A DNA stretch of 44,280 bases from Verrucomicrobiales bacterium (GCA_029940475.1 JAPYUT010000033.1:1-44280), one strand, 5' to 3'. Numbered from the stretch's first letter, positions 1 through 9,125 are shown. Numbers and translations: made by a program. The notes: generated by a model from the sequence alone, not told the origin.

Positions 1-1135
1 AAGCGGATTGCTCGCCCAGGGGTGAAGCCACCTTGATTACCGGCGCGGTATTGCCATTGGTCGCCCCGTGCCCCCTTTCCGTCGCGGAATCAAAGAAGGC
101 ATAGAAGCGATAATAGTCCTCCTGGCTGACCGGGTCATACTTGTGGTCATGGCACTGGGCACATTTCATGGTCATGCCCATGAAGGTCGTGGCGACGGTG
201 TCGACCTTGTCCACGATGTAGGCAACCCGGTATTCTTCGGGTATCGTCCCTCCTTCATGGGTATTCATGCCGTTGCGCAAAAAACCCGTGGCCATCTTCT
301 GCTGAGGCCTTGCCCCCGGAAGCAGGTCGCCGGCCAGTTGCTCCACAATGAAGTCGTTATAGGGCTTGTTCTGCATGAAGGCGTTAATAACCCAGTCACG
401 CCAGCCCCACATGTCCCGGTGATCATCGATGGAATAGCCGTTGGTATCGGCATAGCGGGCGGTATCGAGCCAGTCCAGGGTCAACCGCTCCGCGCACTGC
501 GCTGATGCCAGCATGCGATCAACCAGGGATTCCCATGCAGAGGGGGATTGATCTGCGAGGAAATCATTAAGCTCCCCGATGCTTGGCGGAAGGCCGCGTA
601 AATCCAGCGACAGGCGACGAATTAAAACCTCACGCGTTGCCGGAGGCGACATCTTGAGCCCTGCCTGATTCAGTTTTTGACCAATATCGTCATCAATGAC
701 ATTCCGGATAGCACCGGGCACTTCGACCACCGGTGGCGTATAGGCCCAATGCTCCTGGTATTGCGCGCCATCCTTGATCCACCCCTCAAGCAGCACCATC
801 TGTTTTTCACTGAGCTTATAGTGTGAATCCGCCGGGGGCATCACCTCATCAGGATCAGTGGACCTGATGCGGAAAGCGACCTCACTGGCCTCCAAGTCAC
901 CGGGCACAATCGCCCGCACCCCGTCACGCGCGGCATAAGCGCTCTGCGGGTCATCCAGGCGAAGCTTGGCCTTCCTGCCCTTTTCCGCCGGGCCATGGCA
1001 ATGGAAACAGTTCTCGGAAAGGATCGGGCGAATATCGCGATTGAAGGAAATCCCATCACCGAAGACCGGCCTAACCAGTGTCAATACCGGCAGGATGAAA
1101 ATAATGACGAGTTGATATGCGTTGCGCATTATCAT
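1..1135 (-). CDS. PSCyt1/DUF1549 planctomycete-type cytochrome c protein, 3' end outside window
   Basis: Reading the minus strand from 1135 gives 378 codons with no stop, so the C-terminus (normally a DUF1553 domain) lies beyond base 1. A signal peptide (hydrophobic residues about 7-26) is followed by NCFHCHG at residues 42-48, a c-type heme site of the PSCyt1 type, and by the DUF1549 region (ADTNGYS, MWGWRDW). A second heme-like site, [11 protein letters not shown], lies near the window edge. Families of this kind are abundant, exported and multi-domain in Planctomycetes and Verrucomicrobia, and are often next to DUF1501 genes; their biochemical role is not settled. The start could be the ATG at 1135 or the in-frame ATG at 1129. 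No good Shine-Dalgarno is visible, but a short reading frame ends across this start, which could couple translation. Confidence 0.9.
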   Translation of the reverse strand, partial: MIMRNAYQLVIIFILPVLTLVRPVFGDGISFNRDIRPILSENCFHCHGPAEKGRKAKLRLDDPQSAYAARDGVRAIVPGDLEASEVAFRIRSTDPDEVMPPADSHYKLSEKQMVLLEGWIKDGAQYQEHWAYTPPVVEVPGAIRNVIDDDIGQKLNQAGLKMSPPATREVLIRRLSLDLRGLPPSIGELNDFLADQSPSAWESLVDRMLASAQCAERLTLDWLDTARYADTNGYSIDDHRDMWGWRDWVINAFMQNKPYNDFIVEQLAGDLLPGARPQQKMATGFLRNGMNTHEGGTIPEEYRVAYIVDKVDTVATTFMGMTMKCAQCHDHKYDPVSQEDYYRFYAFFDSATERGHGATNGNTAPVIKVASPLGEQSA

Positions 1136-1245
1136 GAGACGGATACTGAATCAGCCGCCGAAAGCCGCGCAATTCCGGGCAGTATGGCCAGGCCCAGCAT
1201 CACAAATGCCGGCTGCAACGCTGAATAATGGAATCCCAATCGCAT
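1132..1245 (-). CDS. possible 37-residue leader peptide overlapping the PSCyt1 start
   Basis: An ATG at 1245, preceded by a purine-rich AGAAAGGATC, opens a 37-codon frame with a hydrophobic centre (AFVMLGLAILPG) and a TGA that overlaps the ATG of the downstream cytochrome gene. The arrangement fits translational coupling. It could also be a chance frame or a decayed end of another gene. I do not recognise the peptide. Confidence 0.25.
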   Translation of the reverse strand: MRLGFHYSALQPAFVMLGLAILPGIARLSAADSVSVS

Positions 1246-1280
1246 GATCCTTTCTGCTTTCTATTATGCCTGCTCTTGCA

Positions 1281-1308
1281 ATCCTATTAAGCTGACGGCA
1301 TTTTTCAA
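1281..1308 (-). promoter_or_regulatory. candidate sigma70-type promoter for the PSCyt1 gene
   Basis: On the minus strand TTGAAA (1308-1303) is followed after 16 bases by TAGGAT (1286-1281). That is five of six and four of six matches to the -35 and -10 consensus. It would start transcription about 30 bases upstream of the small leader frame. This is a by-eye match only. Confidence 0.35.
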
Positions 1309-1490
1309 AGACATGGAGATGCGCTGCCCTCTATGTTTGTGCCTGCATGATCCGGTTCCGCCGCCGTTAAGGAATTCAAAATACATCTATTCCATCATCA
1401 AACAGTCTTTTAAAGTCACATCAATCGGATATTCCAACAATGAATCATGGTTCACCCATGAATATCGTCAGGCCTTAGTTTAGCTTTGTA

Positions 1491-1513
1491 TGGGATCTTC
1501 AGGCAAGATCCCA
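1491..1513. other. perfect 9-bp hairpin in the gene-free region
   Basis: TGGGATCTT at 1491-1499 pairs perfectly with AAGATCCCA at 1505-1513 around the five-base loop CAGGC. No T-run follows on either strand, so a classical intrinsic terminator is unlikely. An operator or RNA structure is possible. Confidence 0.5.
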
Positions 1514-1730
1514 ATTCAGAAAATCCTGTGAATTGAAATTCGCCCCCCTACTTCCCTTAAACCCCACGATAAAGGAAGAGGGGCGACTGGATCTTTCGAC
1601 CCGCCTTAACACTTGCAGAGAAAGTAATTATCGACTAAATCATAAATATTAATCCAATGATTGATTCAAGTGATGAACCGGCAATCCGCTGCGGAATTAT
1701 TCTCCAGGCATAAGGGTGAAAGAAATGGAT

Positions 1731-1752
1731 AAAACCCCATAGGGTGGGTTGC
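1731..1752 (-). terminator. weak terminator-like element after the metallopeptidase gene
   Basis: Read on the minus strand, AACCC, a short loop and GGGTT are followed by TTTA, 65-90 bases past the stop at 1818. The stem is only five pairs, so this is tentative. Confidence 0.3.
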
Positions 1753-1817
1753 GTCATTGCGCCAGTAAGGAGTAGCGACGCTCTTGGCTGGCACCAAAGG
1801 TCCAGCCTCTTCCCTGC

Positions 1818-2984
1818 TTAAGGAAACCCGTGCTTTTTGCGCAGGCGACCCCAGTAACTTGCCCAGTATGTGTCGTAGTAGTCCAGTGCCGCTTGCCTGA
1901 TATGCGGCAGGTCCTCTACCCTTGGTGAACCTGCAGGATCAAATCCTGCCAGATGCCCCTTACCCGCACGCTTTCGGGGGGAAACAAAGCGCCAGTTACC
2001 ATTGCCCAGTATATCCCTGCAAAGCCCGGCAAGTGCGGGATCATAACCCTTCAGCCCGTCACGGGTGTGGATGTGATTGTGATCATGGTCCATGGTTCGG
2101 TTCGTGTCATACCAGCACTGCACGCCCTCCGCCCAGTATTCCGAGCGATTCTTTCCGGCATAGCATTGCTTCCTACCGCCGAAAATAATCAGCACCTGAT
2201 CATCCTTGTTTACCATCGCCCTCGAGTTCACAGGCGAGCCGTTGACCTTGATATCCCCTGCATCCAGGCACTTGGACAAAAGATCACGGGATTGATCCGG
2301 AAACGATTTAATCAACGCATCAAGCAAACTCACCGGAGCATCACTCTGCACCCGCCGAAAGCGCTGGGTGGCACGCCCGTCATTCCACACACTGCGCGCC
2401 TTTGCCTTGCCAAAGGCCTCAGAGAGACGCTTTTGTTGTGCCTGATCAAATCCCGCACCATGGATCACGTGTCCAAATTCATGAATCAGGATACTCTCAT
2501 CCTGCATGCCACCTGAGTATTCGAGGACATCCTCCTCGGCAAACAGCACCACTGGGCGGCCATCAACATGCCGAAGAAAACCACGTTGACGCCAGTTGTA
2601 GAAATCAAGTTCCTTGCCGGTCTTTAAAGTCTTGAACTGTGGAATGTCGGAAGTCAATTCACTGTGACCAACCAGGATGCACAGCACTTTCCTCTTGCGG
2701 ATACGCCCGGCAACCTCAAGCGCAATACTCTTCATCATCTTCTCAAACAGGTAGGCGGATTCCAGGATGGCGTGATCGGAAACCAGGCCTGAAGTGGCAA
2801 TGCGGATATCCTCAACCATCAAGCCCTTCTTGAAAAAGGCGGGCGCCAGGTTGTAGCGCTCCGCCTGCTCTTCGCTGATCGGCTCAACCGAGAAATCCCC
2901 TGCCCGGGCATCCACGCCAAGCAGGCTGAACACCGCAAAAAAAATAATCCCGGCAACCTGAAATCCTTTCCAATTAAATCTCAT
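1818..2984 (-). CDS. secreted HExxH zinc metallopeptidase with inserted S4-like domain
   Basis: A 388-residue protein from the ATG at 2984, chosen because it gives a clean signal peptide (cleavage likely after ARA, residue 28). An in-frame start at 3029 only adds a charged tail. Residues 168-172 are HEFGH, a gluzincin zinc motif. The likely third ligand is in SEYWAEG (E286), followed by the QCWYDTNR segment typical of a widespread family related to the lethal-factor peptidase fold. In the relatives I know, these two motifs are separated by a few dozen residues; here they are 114 apart. The extra stretch (about 215-268) reads like an S4 RNA-binding fold, with SRDLLSKCLDAGDIKVNG followed by KDDQVLII. 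The substrate is unknown. The protein is probably periplasmic or extracellular, which makes an RNA-binding role for the insert doubtful. Confidence 0.8.
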   Translation of the reverse strand: MRFNWKGFQVAGIIFFAVFSLLGVDARAGDFSVEPISEEQAERYNLAPAFFKKGLMVEDIRIATSGLVSDHAILESAYLFEKMMKSIALEVAGRIRKRKVLCILVGHSELTSDIPQFKTLKTGKELDFYNWRQRGFLRHVDGRPVVLFAEEDVLEYSGGMQDESILIHEFGHVIHGAGFDQAQQKRLSEAFGKAKARSVWNDGRATQRFRRVQSDAPVSLLDALIKSFPDQSRDLLSKCLDAGDIKVNGSPVNSRAMVNKDDQVLIIFGGRKQCYAGKNRSEYWAEGVQCWYDTNRTMDHDHNHIHTRDGLKGYDPALAGLCRDILGNGNWRFVSPRKRAGKGHLAGFDPAGSPRVEDLPHIRQAALDYYDTYWASYWGRLRKKHGFP

Positions 2985-3075
2985 AGATGCAGACCTTAAT
3001 ACACCTTGGCGCATACATCCACGGAACAAAGATGCCCTGCCAAAGGATGCTTCTATCGCCCTCCCTAGACAAAAA

Positions 3076-6000
3076 TTACTTGGGAAGCACCTCGATCACC
3101 CCGCGCATGCTGCGCCAGTGGCCGGGAAAGGTGCAGATGAAGGGATACTGCCCCTTGAAATTGGCAGGCACGGTTAATTCCAGCCTGTCGCCTTGTCCCG
3201 GTTGCAGCAGCTTGATGGCCTTCAGGACCTTTCCCGAGTCAGGAATGTAACCCTTGGCCAGACCATCGGGGCTGGCAGCCATGAGGTCGGCAGCACTACC
3301 CACTTCCTGAATGGCACCCGGCTCGATGATGAGCAGGTTGTGCGGCATCAGGTCATTGTTCTTAAAAAAGATCGTGAACTTCTGCCCCGCACGAACCCTT
3401 AACCGGGTGCGATCAAAGAGCATGCGCCCGGGGATCGTCTTGACCAGGAAGGATGAAACACCCAGGTCATCGAGTGCTTTGCCAAGCGCCAAGCCACCGG
3501 AAACCCCGGGCATCGATTCAAGTTCACGCGCAAGGGCATAGCTCTCGAGGAAAACCGGGGAATCCCGCCCTTCTTCCGGCACGGATTCCAGGTAAGCAAG
3601 GACACTGCCGGCCAGAGGATCCAGCCGAGCGACCGGCCGCTCGGCACGGTCGGTGTTGCGCAAAAGTGCTGTGGCGGTTCGACGATTTTCCCCCTTCTCG
3701 ACCTGGTCAAAGAGCCTTGCGACCTTCTCCGAGCGGTCCTCCTGCCGCTTGGTTAAGTATTTCACACTCTCTTCCAGCGCGTATTCCAGCCCCTTGTCCA
3801 TGTCATGTTTGGCAATTTCCCGGGCGACCTTGAGTGCCCCGGGAGATTGACTGAAAGCAGCCGCTAAAACCGCATGCAGGCGCACCGCCGCGTCACGGTC
3901 ATTGGCACGCTCACGGATCAAGGCAATAGGGTCGGCAATCCTCTCCTGCCAATGGCGCATCACCTGCGTTGCAGCGAGCCGGGCGCCGGATGTCTTGGCA
4001 TTGAGCAACCGGTTCAGCAGGTCGCTGTTGACCACCCCCAATCCCCGGCAAACCCATAACGCCTCGACCAGGTGATGCTCAATTTCCGGATCCTTGGGAT
4101 CGAGTTTCCCCATCCATTTCTCAAGGGCGGCCACCACCTCCTGCACCGGGCGGGTGCGCAATTCGCCACGCACCAGCTCGCGCGTGTGACTCTCAGGAGA
4201 CTTCAACAGTTCAAGTAGTGGCGCAAGCGGCCGGTCGCGAATGACCGGGGCCTTCAGGAGCGGACGCTCCTTGTGGGAGATGCGCCAGATCCGCCCGTGG
4301 GCATGATCCCTGCCGGGATGCCGCTTGGAGAAATTCACGTTCTCAAAGATATGGGTGTAGAAATCGGCAATGTAGAGTGCCCCGTCCGGGCCCCAGGCCA
4401 TGGCCACCGGGCGGAAGGTCCTGTCCGAGCAAGTAGCCAGCGCCCCATGCCGCTTCGCCCGATACAGTGAACCATCCAGCTCAAGGTCATACCAGTGCAC
4501 CCCGACATCGCCTTCACAGTGATTGACCAGGAATCTTCCCTGCACCTGCGGCGGAAAGTGGCTGCTGTAGACAAAATCACACCCTGCGGCGATTGCCCCT
4601 CCGGGTGCAAAGGAGAGGTGATTGGTACGCTGCTTGGCCTTGGGAAAGACAAAGGGCGTTGAGATCACGTCCATCGGGTAATACTGGCCGGCGGAAGCAT
4701 CCAGCAGGATCCCGCGACCCCAGCGATCAAACACCTTGCCATAGGGGTTCCAGAACGCGTGGGAAAGGGCGACCTCCATCTGCTCCTCGCGTGGATTGTA
4801 GGCAAAAACCGCCGCATCACGCACCCGCCGCGCTCCACCCGGTGTCTCGACCTGCGTGTTGTAGAAGATGCCTTGGGAAAAATACAAAGTCCCGCCCGGG
4901 CTCCAGCGGAAGTTGTTCATGGCATGCTCCGCGTCCTCGGCACCAAAGCCGTGCAGCACCGTGCGCACCCAGTCCGCCCTGCCATCGCTGTCGGTATCCC
5001 TTGCCAGCAGCAGGTTGGGAGCCTGCGCCACATAGGCACCGCCATCTGCTGTGGGAATAAATCCGTGGATGAGCTTCATGTTCTCAAGGAACACAGAATG
5101 ACTGTCAGCCACCCCGTCAGCATCGGTGTCCTTGAGAATAACGACCGAGTCGGCCGGCTGTTTACCGGGCAGGGAATGCGGCCAGGTGGGTGTATTGGCA
5201 ACCCAGAGTTGTCCCTCTGCATCAAAATGAATGGCGAAGGGATTGGCGATCGGGAAGCGCAGCTCGGAGGCAAAGAGGTTTACCTGGTAACCCTCCGCCA
5301 CCTTGAAGCGTGCCAGTTGCTCCTGCGGGGAACTCAGGTGCTTGTCAGCCGGCCCGTCACTTGCCACCTCCCACTGCGCTTCTTGCACGACACCCGGGAT
5401 AGCACGGCTCTTTGGTGTGGGAAACCAGATTGGCCTGCCCTCAACCGGCTCCCCTGCCCACACGCTCAAAGGCTCAGACTTCTTGACTGCCCAGAGATCC
5501 TCATCGGCCGCCACAACCAGCAACCTGCGCTGCCTGCGTTCCTCCCCCAGGTGCATCGCACCGCGGGTCTTGTTGCGACGCCCGTGGATGTAGGAGGCGT
5601 TGGGTGGATGCCACCAGGCAAAGAAATGGTGGTTCTTCTCGTAAACCAGTCGGCGCAATTGCTCAGCCCCATGATCTTGCACAACAGGTGAGGGTTTTTC
5701 AGCTGCATCGATTAACTCCAATCCGGATGCCATCATCCTGCTCACCACCCAGTCGCCGTATTCGCTGAGATGAATGCCGTTAAAGGTCAACCTGCGACCC
5801 GGATGCCCAGCGATCCACCTGGAAGTGGGTGTAAAGAGGTCAAGGAAACGCACCCCCGTCCGGGCGGCAACCGCGGCAGAGGCTTCCACATACAACTGAA
5901 GGTTGCCATTGCGGCTGAAGGCATCAGCAACAACTCCATCCGTTGGCTCAAAGGCAAGGGGCGAGACGAGGACAATGCGCGGGGCGGACTCACCGTTGAA

Positions 6001-6405
6001 CTGCTCTCCCTGCAACTCCCTGATCAATTTTACCAGCGCTGACCGGTAATGATCGACGCCGGCAGCACCGGCAAAGGATTCATTGAAGCCGAAACAGACA
6101 AAGAGAAGATCCGCCTTGTGTCCTTCAAGTTCCCCGAGGAGATCGGGAAAGCCCTTCGGGCGGATCCTTAAATCCACCTCGTCCGCCGACCATCCCATGT
6201 TACGCACCCGCAGCCGATGGCCGGGAAAACGGCAGTGCAGGAAGGTCTCGAAATACCCGTAAATCTGCATGCGCTCGGCAAAGGTGTTGCCAAGGATCAC
6301 GATACTCTCCCCCTTGTGAAGCTGAAGAGGCCGTGCCGCCAGTCCACTGCCCGCAACGAGAACTGCGACAAGCACGAGCATAAGGCAATGAAGGGAAGCG
6401 GTCAT
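3076..6405 (-). CDS. SGNH / sorbosone-dehydrogenase-like propeller / HEAT / cupredoxin fusion protein
   Basis: 1109 residues from the ATG at 6405, which has AAGGA just upstream and a signal peptide (residues 1-25); an upstream GTG at 6474 is less likely. Domains in order: an SGNH-hydrolase-like module (about 28-230) with ILGNTFAERM where the catalytic Ser block should be and NGIHLS near its end (H212); a PVC-type membrane-bound dehydrogenase propeller (about 360-715) with two Asp-rich loops, DTDADGVAD and DTDSDGRAD, resembling calcium-binding loops; HEAT-like helices (about 720-940); and a plastocyanin/azurin-like domain (about 980-1109) with likely copper ligands H1022, C1091, H1096 and M1100. 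No CxxCH is present, so the cupredoxin appears to take the electron-carrier position that a cytochrome c has in many relatives. It probably oxidises a sugar or alcohol in the periplasm; the substrate is unknown. Confidence 0.85.
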   Translation of the reverse strand: MTASLHCLMLVLVAVLVAGSGLAARPLQLHKGESIVILGNTFAERMQIYGYFETFLHCRFPGHRLRVRNMGWSADEVDLRIRPKGFPDLLGELEGHKADLLFVCFGFNESFAGAAGVDHYRSALVKLIRELQGEQFNGESAPRIVLVSPLAFEPTDGVVADAFSRNGNLQLYVEASAAVAARTGVRFLDLFTPTSRWIAGHPGRRLTFNGIHLSEYGDWVVSRMMASGLELIDAAEKPSPVVQDHGAEQLRRLVYEKNHHFFAWWHPPNASYIHGRRNKTRGAMHLGEERRQRRLLVVAADEDLWAVKKSEPLSVWAGEPVEGRPIWFPTPKSRAIPGVVQEAQWEVASDGPADKHLSSPQEQLARFKVAEGYQVNLFASELRFPIANPFAIHFDAEGQLWVANTPTWPHSLPGKQPADSVVILKDTDADGVADSHSVFLENMKLIHGFIPTADGGAYVAQAPNLLLARDTDSDGRADWVRTVLHGFGAEDAEHAMNNFRWSPGGTLYFSQGIFYNTQVETPGGARRVRDAAVFAYNPREEQMEVALSHAFWNPYGKVFDRWGRGILLDASAGQYYPMDVISTPFVFPKAKQRTNHLSFAPGGAIAAGCDFVYSSHFPPQVQGRFLVNHCEGDVGVHWYDLELDGSLYRAKRHGALATCSDRTFRPVAMAWGPDGALYIADFYTHIFENVNFSKRHPGRDHAHGRIWRISHKERPLLKAPVIRDRPLAPLLELLKSPESHTRELVRGELRTRPVQEVVAALEKWMGKLDPKDPEIEHHLVEALWVCRGLGVVNSDLLNRLLNAKTSGARLAATQVMRHWQERIADPIALIRERANDRDAAVRLHAVLAAAFSQSPGALKVAREIAKHDMDKGLEYALEESVKYLTKRQEDRSEKVARLFDQVEKGENRRTATALLRNTDRAERPVARLDPLAGSVLAYLESVPEEGRDSPVFLESYALARELESMPGVSGGLALGKALDDLGVSSFLVKTIPGRMLFDRTRLRVRAGQKFTIFFKNNDLMPHNLLIIEPGAIQEVGSAADLMAASPDGLAKGYIPDSGKVLKAIKLLQPGQGDRLELTVPANFKGQYPFICTFPGHWRSMRGVIEVLPK

Positions 6406-6483
6406 GTCCTTAAACCATCTTAGCCGGATACCTCCCCGGGAAGAAATCACAAAATGCCCCCTTGTCGTATTCACCAGCAGGAT

Positions 6484-7737
6484 TTACTCGCCACAATCCA
6501 CCGTAAGCGCCGCACTGAATACCAGTCCCGGGTCACCACGCTGGGCAAGGGTCCGGGAAATCACCCCGATACTCCTTTCAACCTTGCCCTTGAACACGGT
6601 CTTGCCACCTGAAATCACCTCGACCGGCTGATCAAGGTCGGCCATGGAATCATTGAGCAGGATCGTAAGGCACATGAGCTCTCCGGAATCCTCCACGATG
6701 AATTTCTGTCCCTTTCGGGAAGCAACAATCATCTGACCTCCCTTTCCATGGCCGGCAAACAAGGCCAGCCAGTAACTGCGCTCATGGGTGACATTGTCCT
6801 GTTTCCAGACGATTTTTCCCGGAAACCTGCGGCGCTGGTATTTTGCCATCCACGGCACTGCCACCCTGTCCTCAAGATTCATCCAGTGTCCTTTCCCCTC
6901 GTGAATCTTCACGAAATGCTCATAACCACCCGGGTCGCCCTTGCGCAACTCGGCAAGCTTCTTCTGCCAGTTGGCGGCAACCGCATTACGTTTATAGGCA
7001 CCATCACGGCCTCCAACCTGCAAGGCAAAGGGGATATTGCGCAGACCGAGCGGAGAAGTCTCGTTGGGATGCCCGGCCATCATCGCCGCGGCGGCGAAGC
7101 GGTCCGACATGCGCGGTGCGAGCTGGTAAACGCCGTCGCCGCCGGCCGAGTAGCCCATCAGGTAAACCCGCTCAGGATTAACCCCCTCGAAGACCACCAT
7201 GTTGGTGATCAGGCGGTCAAAGAGCGCGTCGATGTGCCCCTGGTGCCAGAGGTTCCAGGTATCCGTTGGCGCACGTGGAGCCAGGTAGATTCCTTCCGCG
7301 GGCTTGTAAAGGCGCAACTGGTTGCGCCACTGCTGGTCGTTGACCTTTGCAGGCGCGCCTCCGCCCCCGTGCAGCGAGATGAACAGGCTGTGCCCCTCCT
7401 TCGGCTTGTCGCCATACACAATAAAATCAAAGCGCAGCGTCTGCTTGCCGATGGTGATCGCCTTCGCCTCCATCTCCCCGGCGCGCGCGGCGCGGATCAT
7501 CGCGGCATGATCCGCCACCAGCAGCACCTCCGCCTGCGCGGCATCCTCCCTGGACAAGGCTGCCATGGCGAAATTCTGGTCAGCGAGCGGGGGCCGTTTT
7601 CCGCGATCAAGGGCCAGCCACTTGCCAAGTGAATCCAGCGTTGATTGCTCCTCTCCTGCCAGCCGCGGGGCGCAGCAAAGCAGCAACGGCAAGATGATGA
7701 CGATAAACTTCACTGCGGAGAACATAGTGCTGCTCAC
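6484..7737 (-). CDS. secreted alpha/beta hydrolase (esterase/depolymerase-like)
   Basis: 417 residues from a GTG at 7737 that overlaps the stop of the upstream GNAT gene; an ATG at 7725 is the alternative. A signal peptide spans roughly residues 7-28. The catalytic triad is readable: HGGGG (123-127, oxyanion loop), GYSAGG (nucleophile S197), GGRDG (D245) and GKGHW (H284). This is the pattern of poly(3-hydroxybutyrate)-depolymerase- or feruloyl-esterase-like hydrolases. The last 110 residues form an extra, probably beta-rich domain. The next gene follows within about 80 bases on the same strand, so co-transcription is likely. The substrate cannot be told from sequence. Confidence 0.8.
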   Translation of the reverse strand: MSSTMFSAVKFIVIILPLLLCCAPRLAGEEQSTLDSLGKWLALDRGKRPPLADQNFAMAALSREDAAQAEVLLVADHAAMIRAARAGEMEAKAITIGKQTLRFDFIVYGDKPKEGHSLFISLHGGGGAPAKVNDQQWRNQLRLYKPAEGIYLAPRAPTDTWNLWHQGHIDALFDRLITNMVVFEGVNPERVYLMGYSAGGDGVYQLAPRMSDRFAAAAMMAGHPNETSPLGLRNIPFALQVGGRDGAYKRNAVAANWQKKLAELRKGDPGGYEHFVKIHEGKGHWMNLEDRVAVPWMAKYQRRRFPGKIVWKQDNVTHERSYWLALFAGHGKGGQMIVASRKGQKFIVEDSGELMCLTILLNDSMADLDQPVEVISGGKTVFKGKVERSIGVISRTLAQRGDPGLVFSAALTVDCGE

Positions 7738-8177
7738 AGGAGCTTGCTCTGCTTAAAGTGCGGAATTGTGACCTCAAGGAAACTATCCCCCTCCTTCCGG
7801 TAACCAAGAGCTTCATAAAAACTCATCACCTCCCCGCGCGCGTGCAGGATGATTTCCGTATAACCCGCGCTGCGGGCATGCGCCTCGGCAAACTCCACAA
7901 GTGCCCGGCCGATTCCCTGCCCCTGCAGATGGGCGGTGACGGCCACCTGCTGCATCTTGATCACCTTGGCGTCAACCGGCTTGAGCTGCAGGTAGGCCTG
8001 CAGGGTACCTGAATGATCTCTGGCGGCGATATGGATAAAACCCGACTCCGCGTCAAGGTCCTCATCAAAAAGGCTCAATCCCAGCGGCTTGCGCAACATT
8101 TCATCACGCAACAGGCAGGCTTGCTCATAGGCAGGCGAGCGGTGGGCAACAATGGCAAACTCAATAAGCTCCTGCAT
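7734..8177 (-). CDS. GNAT family N-acetyltransferase
   Basis: 147 residues with the acetyl-CoA-binding motif A LQGQGIGRA near residues 84-92, preceded by the beta strand KMQQVAV and followed by the helix ALVEFAEAHA. The C-terminal segment SFYEALGYRKEG is the usual GNAT motif B. The N-terminal part (LLRDEMLRKPLGL) resembles the YjcF/ElaA-like group. Its stop overlaps the GTG of the hydrolase gene, and a six-base gap separates it from the next GNAT gene, so these are probably one transcript. The acceptor substrate is unknown. Confidence 0.85.
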   Translation of the reverse strand: MQELIEFAIVAHRSPAYEQACLLRDEMLRKPLGLSLFDEDLDAESGFIHIAARDHSGTLQAYLQLKPVDAKVIKMQQVAVTAHLQGQGIGRALVEFAEAHARSAGYTEIILHARGEVMSFYEALGYRKEGDSFLEVTIPHFKQSKLL

Positions 8178-8183
8178 CTGGGT

Positions 8184-9125
8184 TTACCCGGTTTCAGGCA
8201 TGAATGTCGGCATCAACACCCCTTGCACCGGGGGACATTCGCCGCGTACCTGGCCAAGGTGCATCTCGCAATTGCGTGCCCCCCACCCGTATAAGGTGGC
8301 AACCAACTCCCCCTGGTCAACCGGGACCAGGAAAACCGGTGCCCCACCCCGGTGACGGGCGTTTAGCTCGGCATAGACAAGGGCGGCAGATTCCTGCCAT
8401 CCGGCCGAGACACCCGGACCGAGCATCTTGCTGCCATCATGCTTCACGGAGCAGAGAAATCCACTAATGCCCCCATTTTCTCCCTCAATGACTGATACGC
8501 CCCAGATACCCGCGGCATTTTCAATGAAATGGACAAAGTCCTGCTCCCTCCTGATACCGTTGAGCCTCATCTCAAGGTCGGCCATCGCCACCGCATCGCC
8601 CGGCAACGCGTCACGCACCCGCGCAACACCTGCAGGAGGAGCAATCTCAAGGCCACCATCGGGCACGGGCAGGGTCATGTCCTGAAATGTCGCGTAGGGA
8701 ACAAAGCCCCGGCGCGTGTAGAGGGAGAATGAATCAAGGTTCATGGCACTGGACACCAGGCGGATGGGTTTCGCATCACTGTCAGCGATTGCAATGACCT
8801 CATCAAGTATCATTGTCGCCACCCCCTGTCCGAAATAGTCGGGATGGGCATTCATGATGCCCAGCGAATAATGGGTTTGCCGGGGGTGAAAGAAACAGGA
8901 ACCTGCCAGGCGCCCACTGGCTTGATCCTCGGCAATAATGCAGCACCCGGGATCCAGTGCCTCGTAAACCTCGGTAAAAACCCGGCAGGAAGTCACTTCA
9001 CCGCCAAAAACATTCTTGTCGAAATGGGCCTTATACCAAGCATTGGTCGATTCAAAGACAAGCCTTACCACAGCCTCCTGGTCGGAGTCCAGCATTCTGC
9101 GCAACTTGATGGATGACGATGACAT
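8184..9125 (-). CDS. two-domain GNAT N-acetyltransferase
   Basis: 313 residues. The N-terminal GNAT domain (about 5-155) is complete: NAHPDYFGQGVATMIL carries the CoA-binding loop and SLYTRRGFVPY is motif B. The C-terminal half (about 165-300, starting ARVRDALPGDAVAMADLE) has the start of a second GNAT fold but lacks a clear Q/RxxGxG/A loop, so it is probably inactive and structural or substrate-binding. It sits between the single-domain GNAT gene and the aldolase gene on the same strand with gaps under 20 bases. The substrate is unknown. Confidence 0.8.
   Translation of the reverse strand: MSSSSIKLRRMLDSDQEAVVRLVFESTNAWYKAHFDKNVFGGEVTSCRVFTEVYEALDPGCCIIAEDQASGRLAGSCFFHPRQTHYSLGIMNAHPDYFGQGVATMILDEVIAIADSDAKPIRLVSSAMNLDSFSLYTRRGFVPYATFQDMTLPVPDGGLEIAPPAGVARVRDALPGDAVAMADLEMRLNGIRREQDFVHFIENAAGIWGVSVIEGENGGISGFLCSVKHDGSKMLGPGVSAGWQESAALVYAELNARHRGGAPVFLVPVDQGELVATLYGWGARNCEMHLGQVRGECPPVQGVLMPTFMPETG

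Larger units (their letters stand above)
1246..1817. other. gene-free region between PSCyt1 and metallopeptidase genes
   Basis: About 570 bases without a convincing gene. A 79-codon plus-strand frame at 1244-1483 has no recognisable content and no good ribosome site. The stretch holds the candidate promoter at 1281-1308, a perfect hairpin at 1491-1513, a weaker hairpin at 1786-1807 (GGCTGG and CCAGCC arms) and a terminator-like element at 1731-1752. Confidence 0.6.

Noticed and set aside
1244..1483. 79-codon plus-strand frame upstream of PSCyt1
   Set aside because: Cys/Ser/Tyr-rich with no signature; it overlaps the likely promoter and leader of the divergent gene.
4759..5691. 310-codon plus-strand frame inside the propeller fusion gene
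   Set aside because: Antisense shadow of a convincing multi-domain gene; composition not protein-like.
6748..7632. 294-codon plus-strand frame inside the alpha/beta hydrolase gene
   Set aside because: The hydrolase triad on the minus strand is complete, so this is a shadow.
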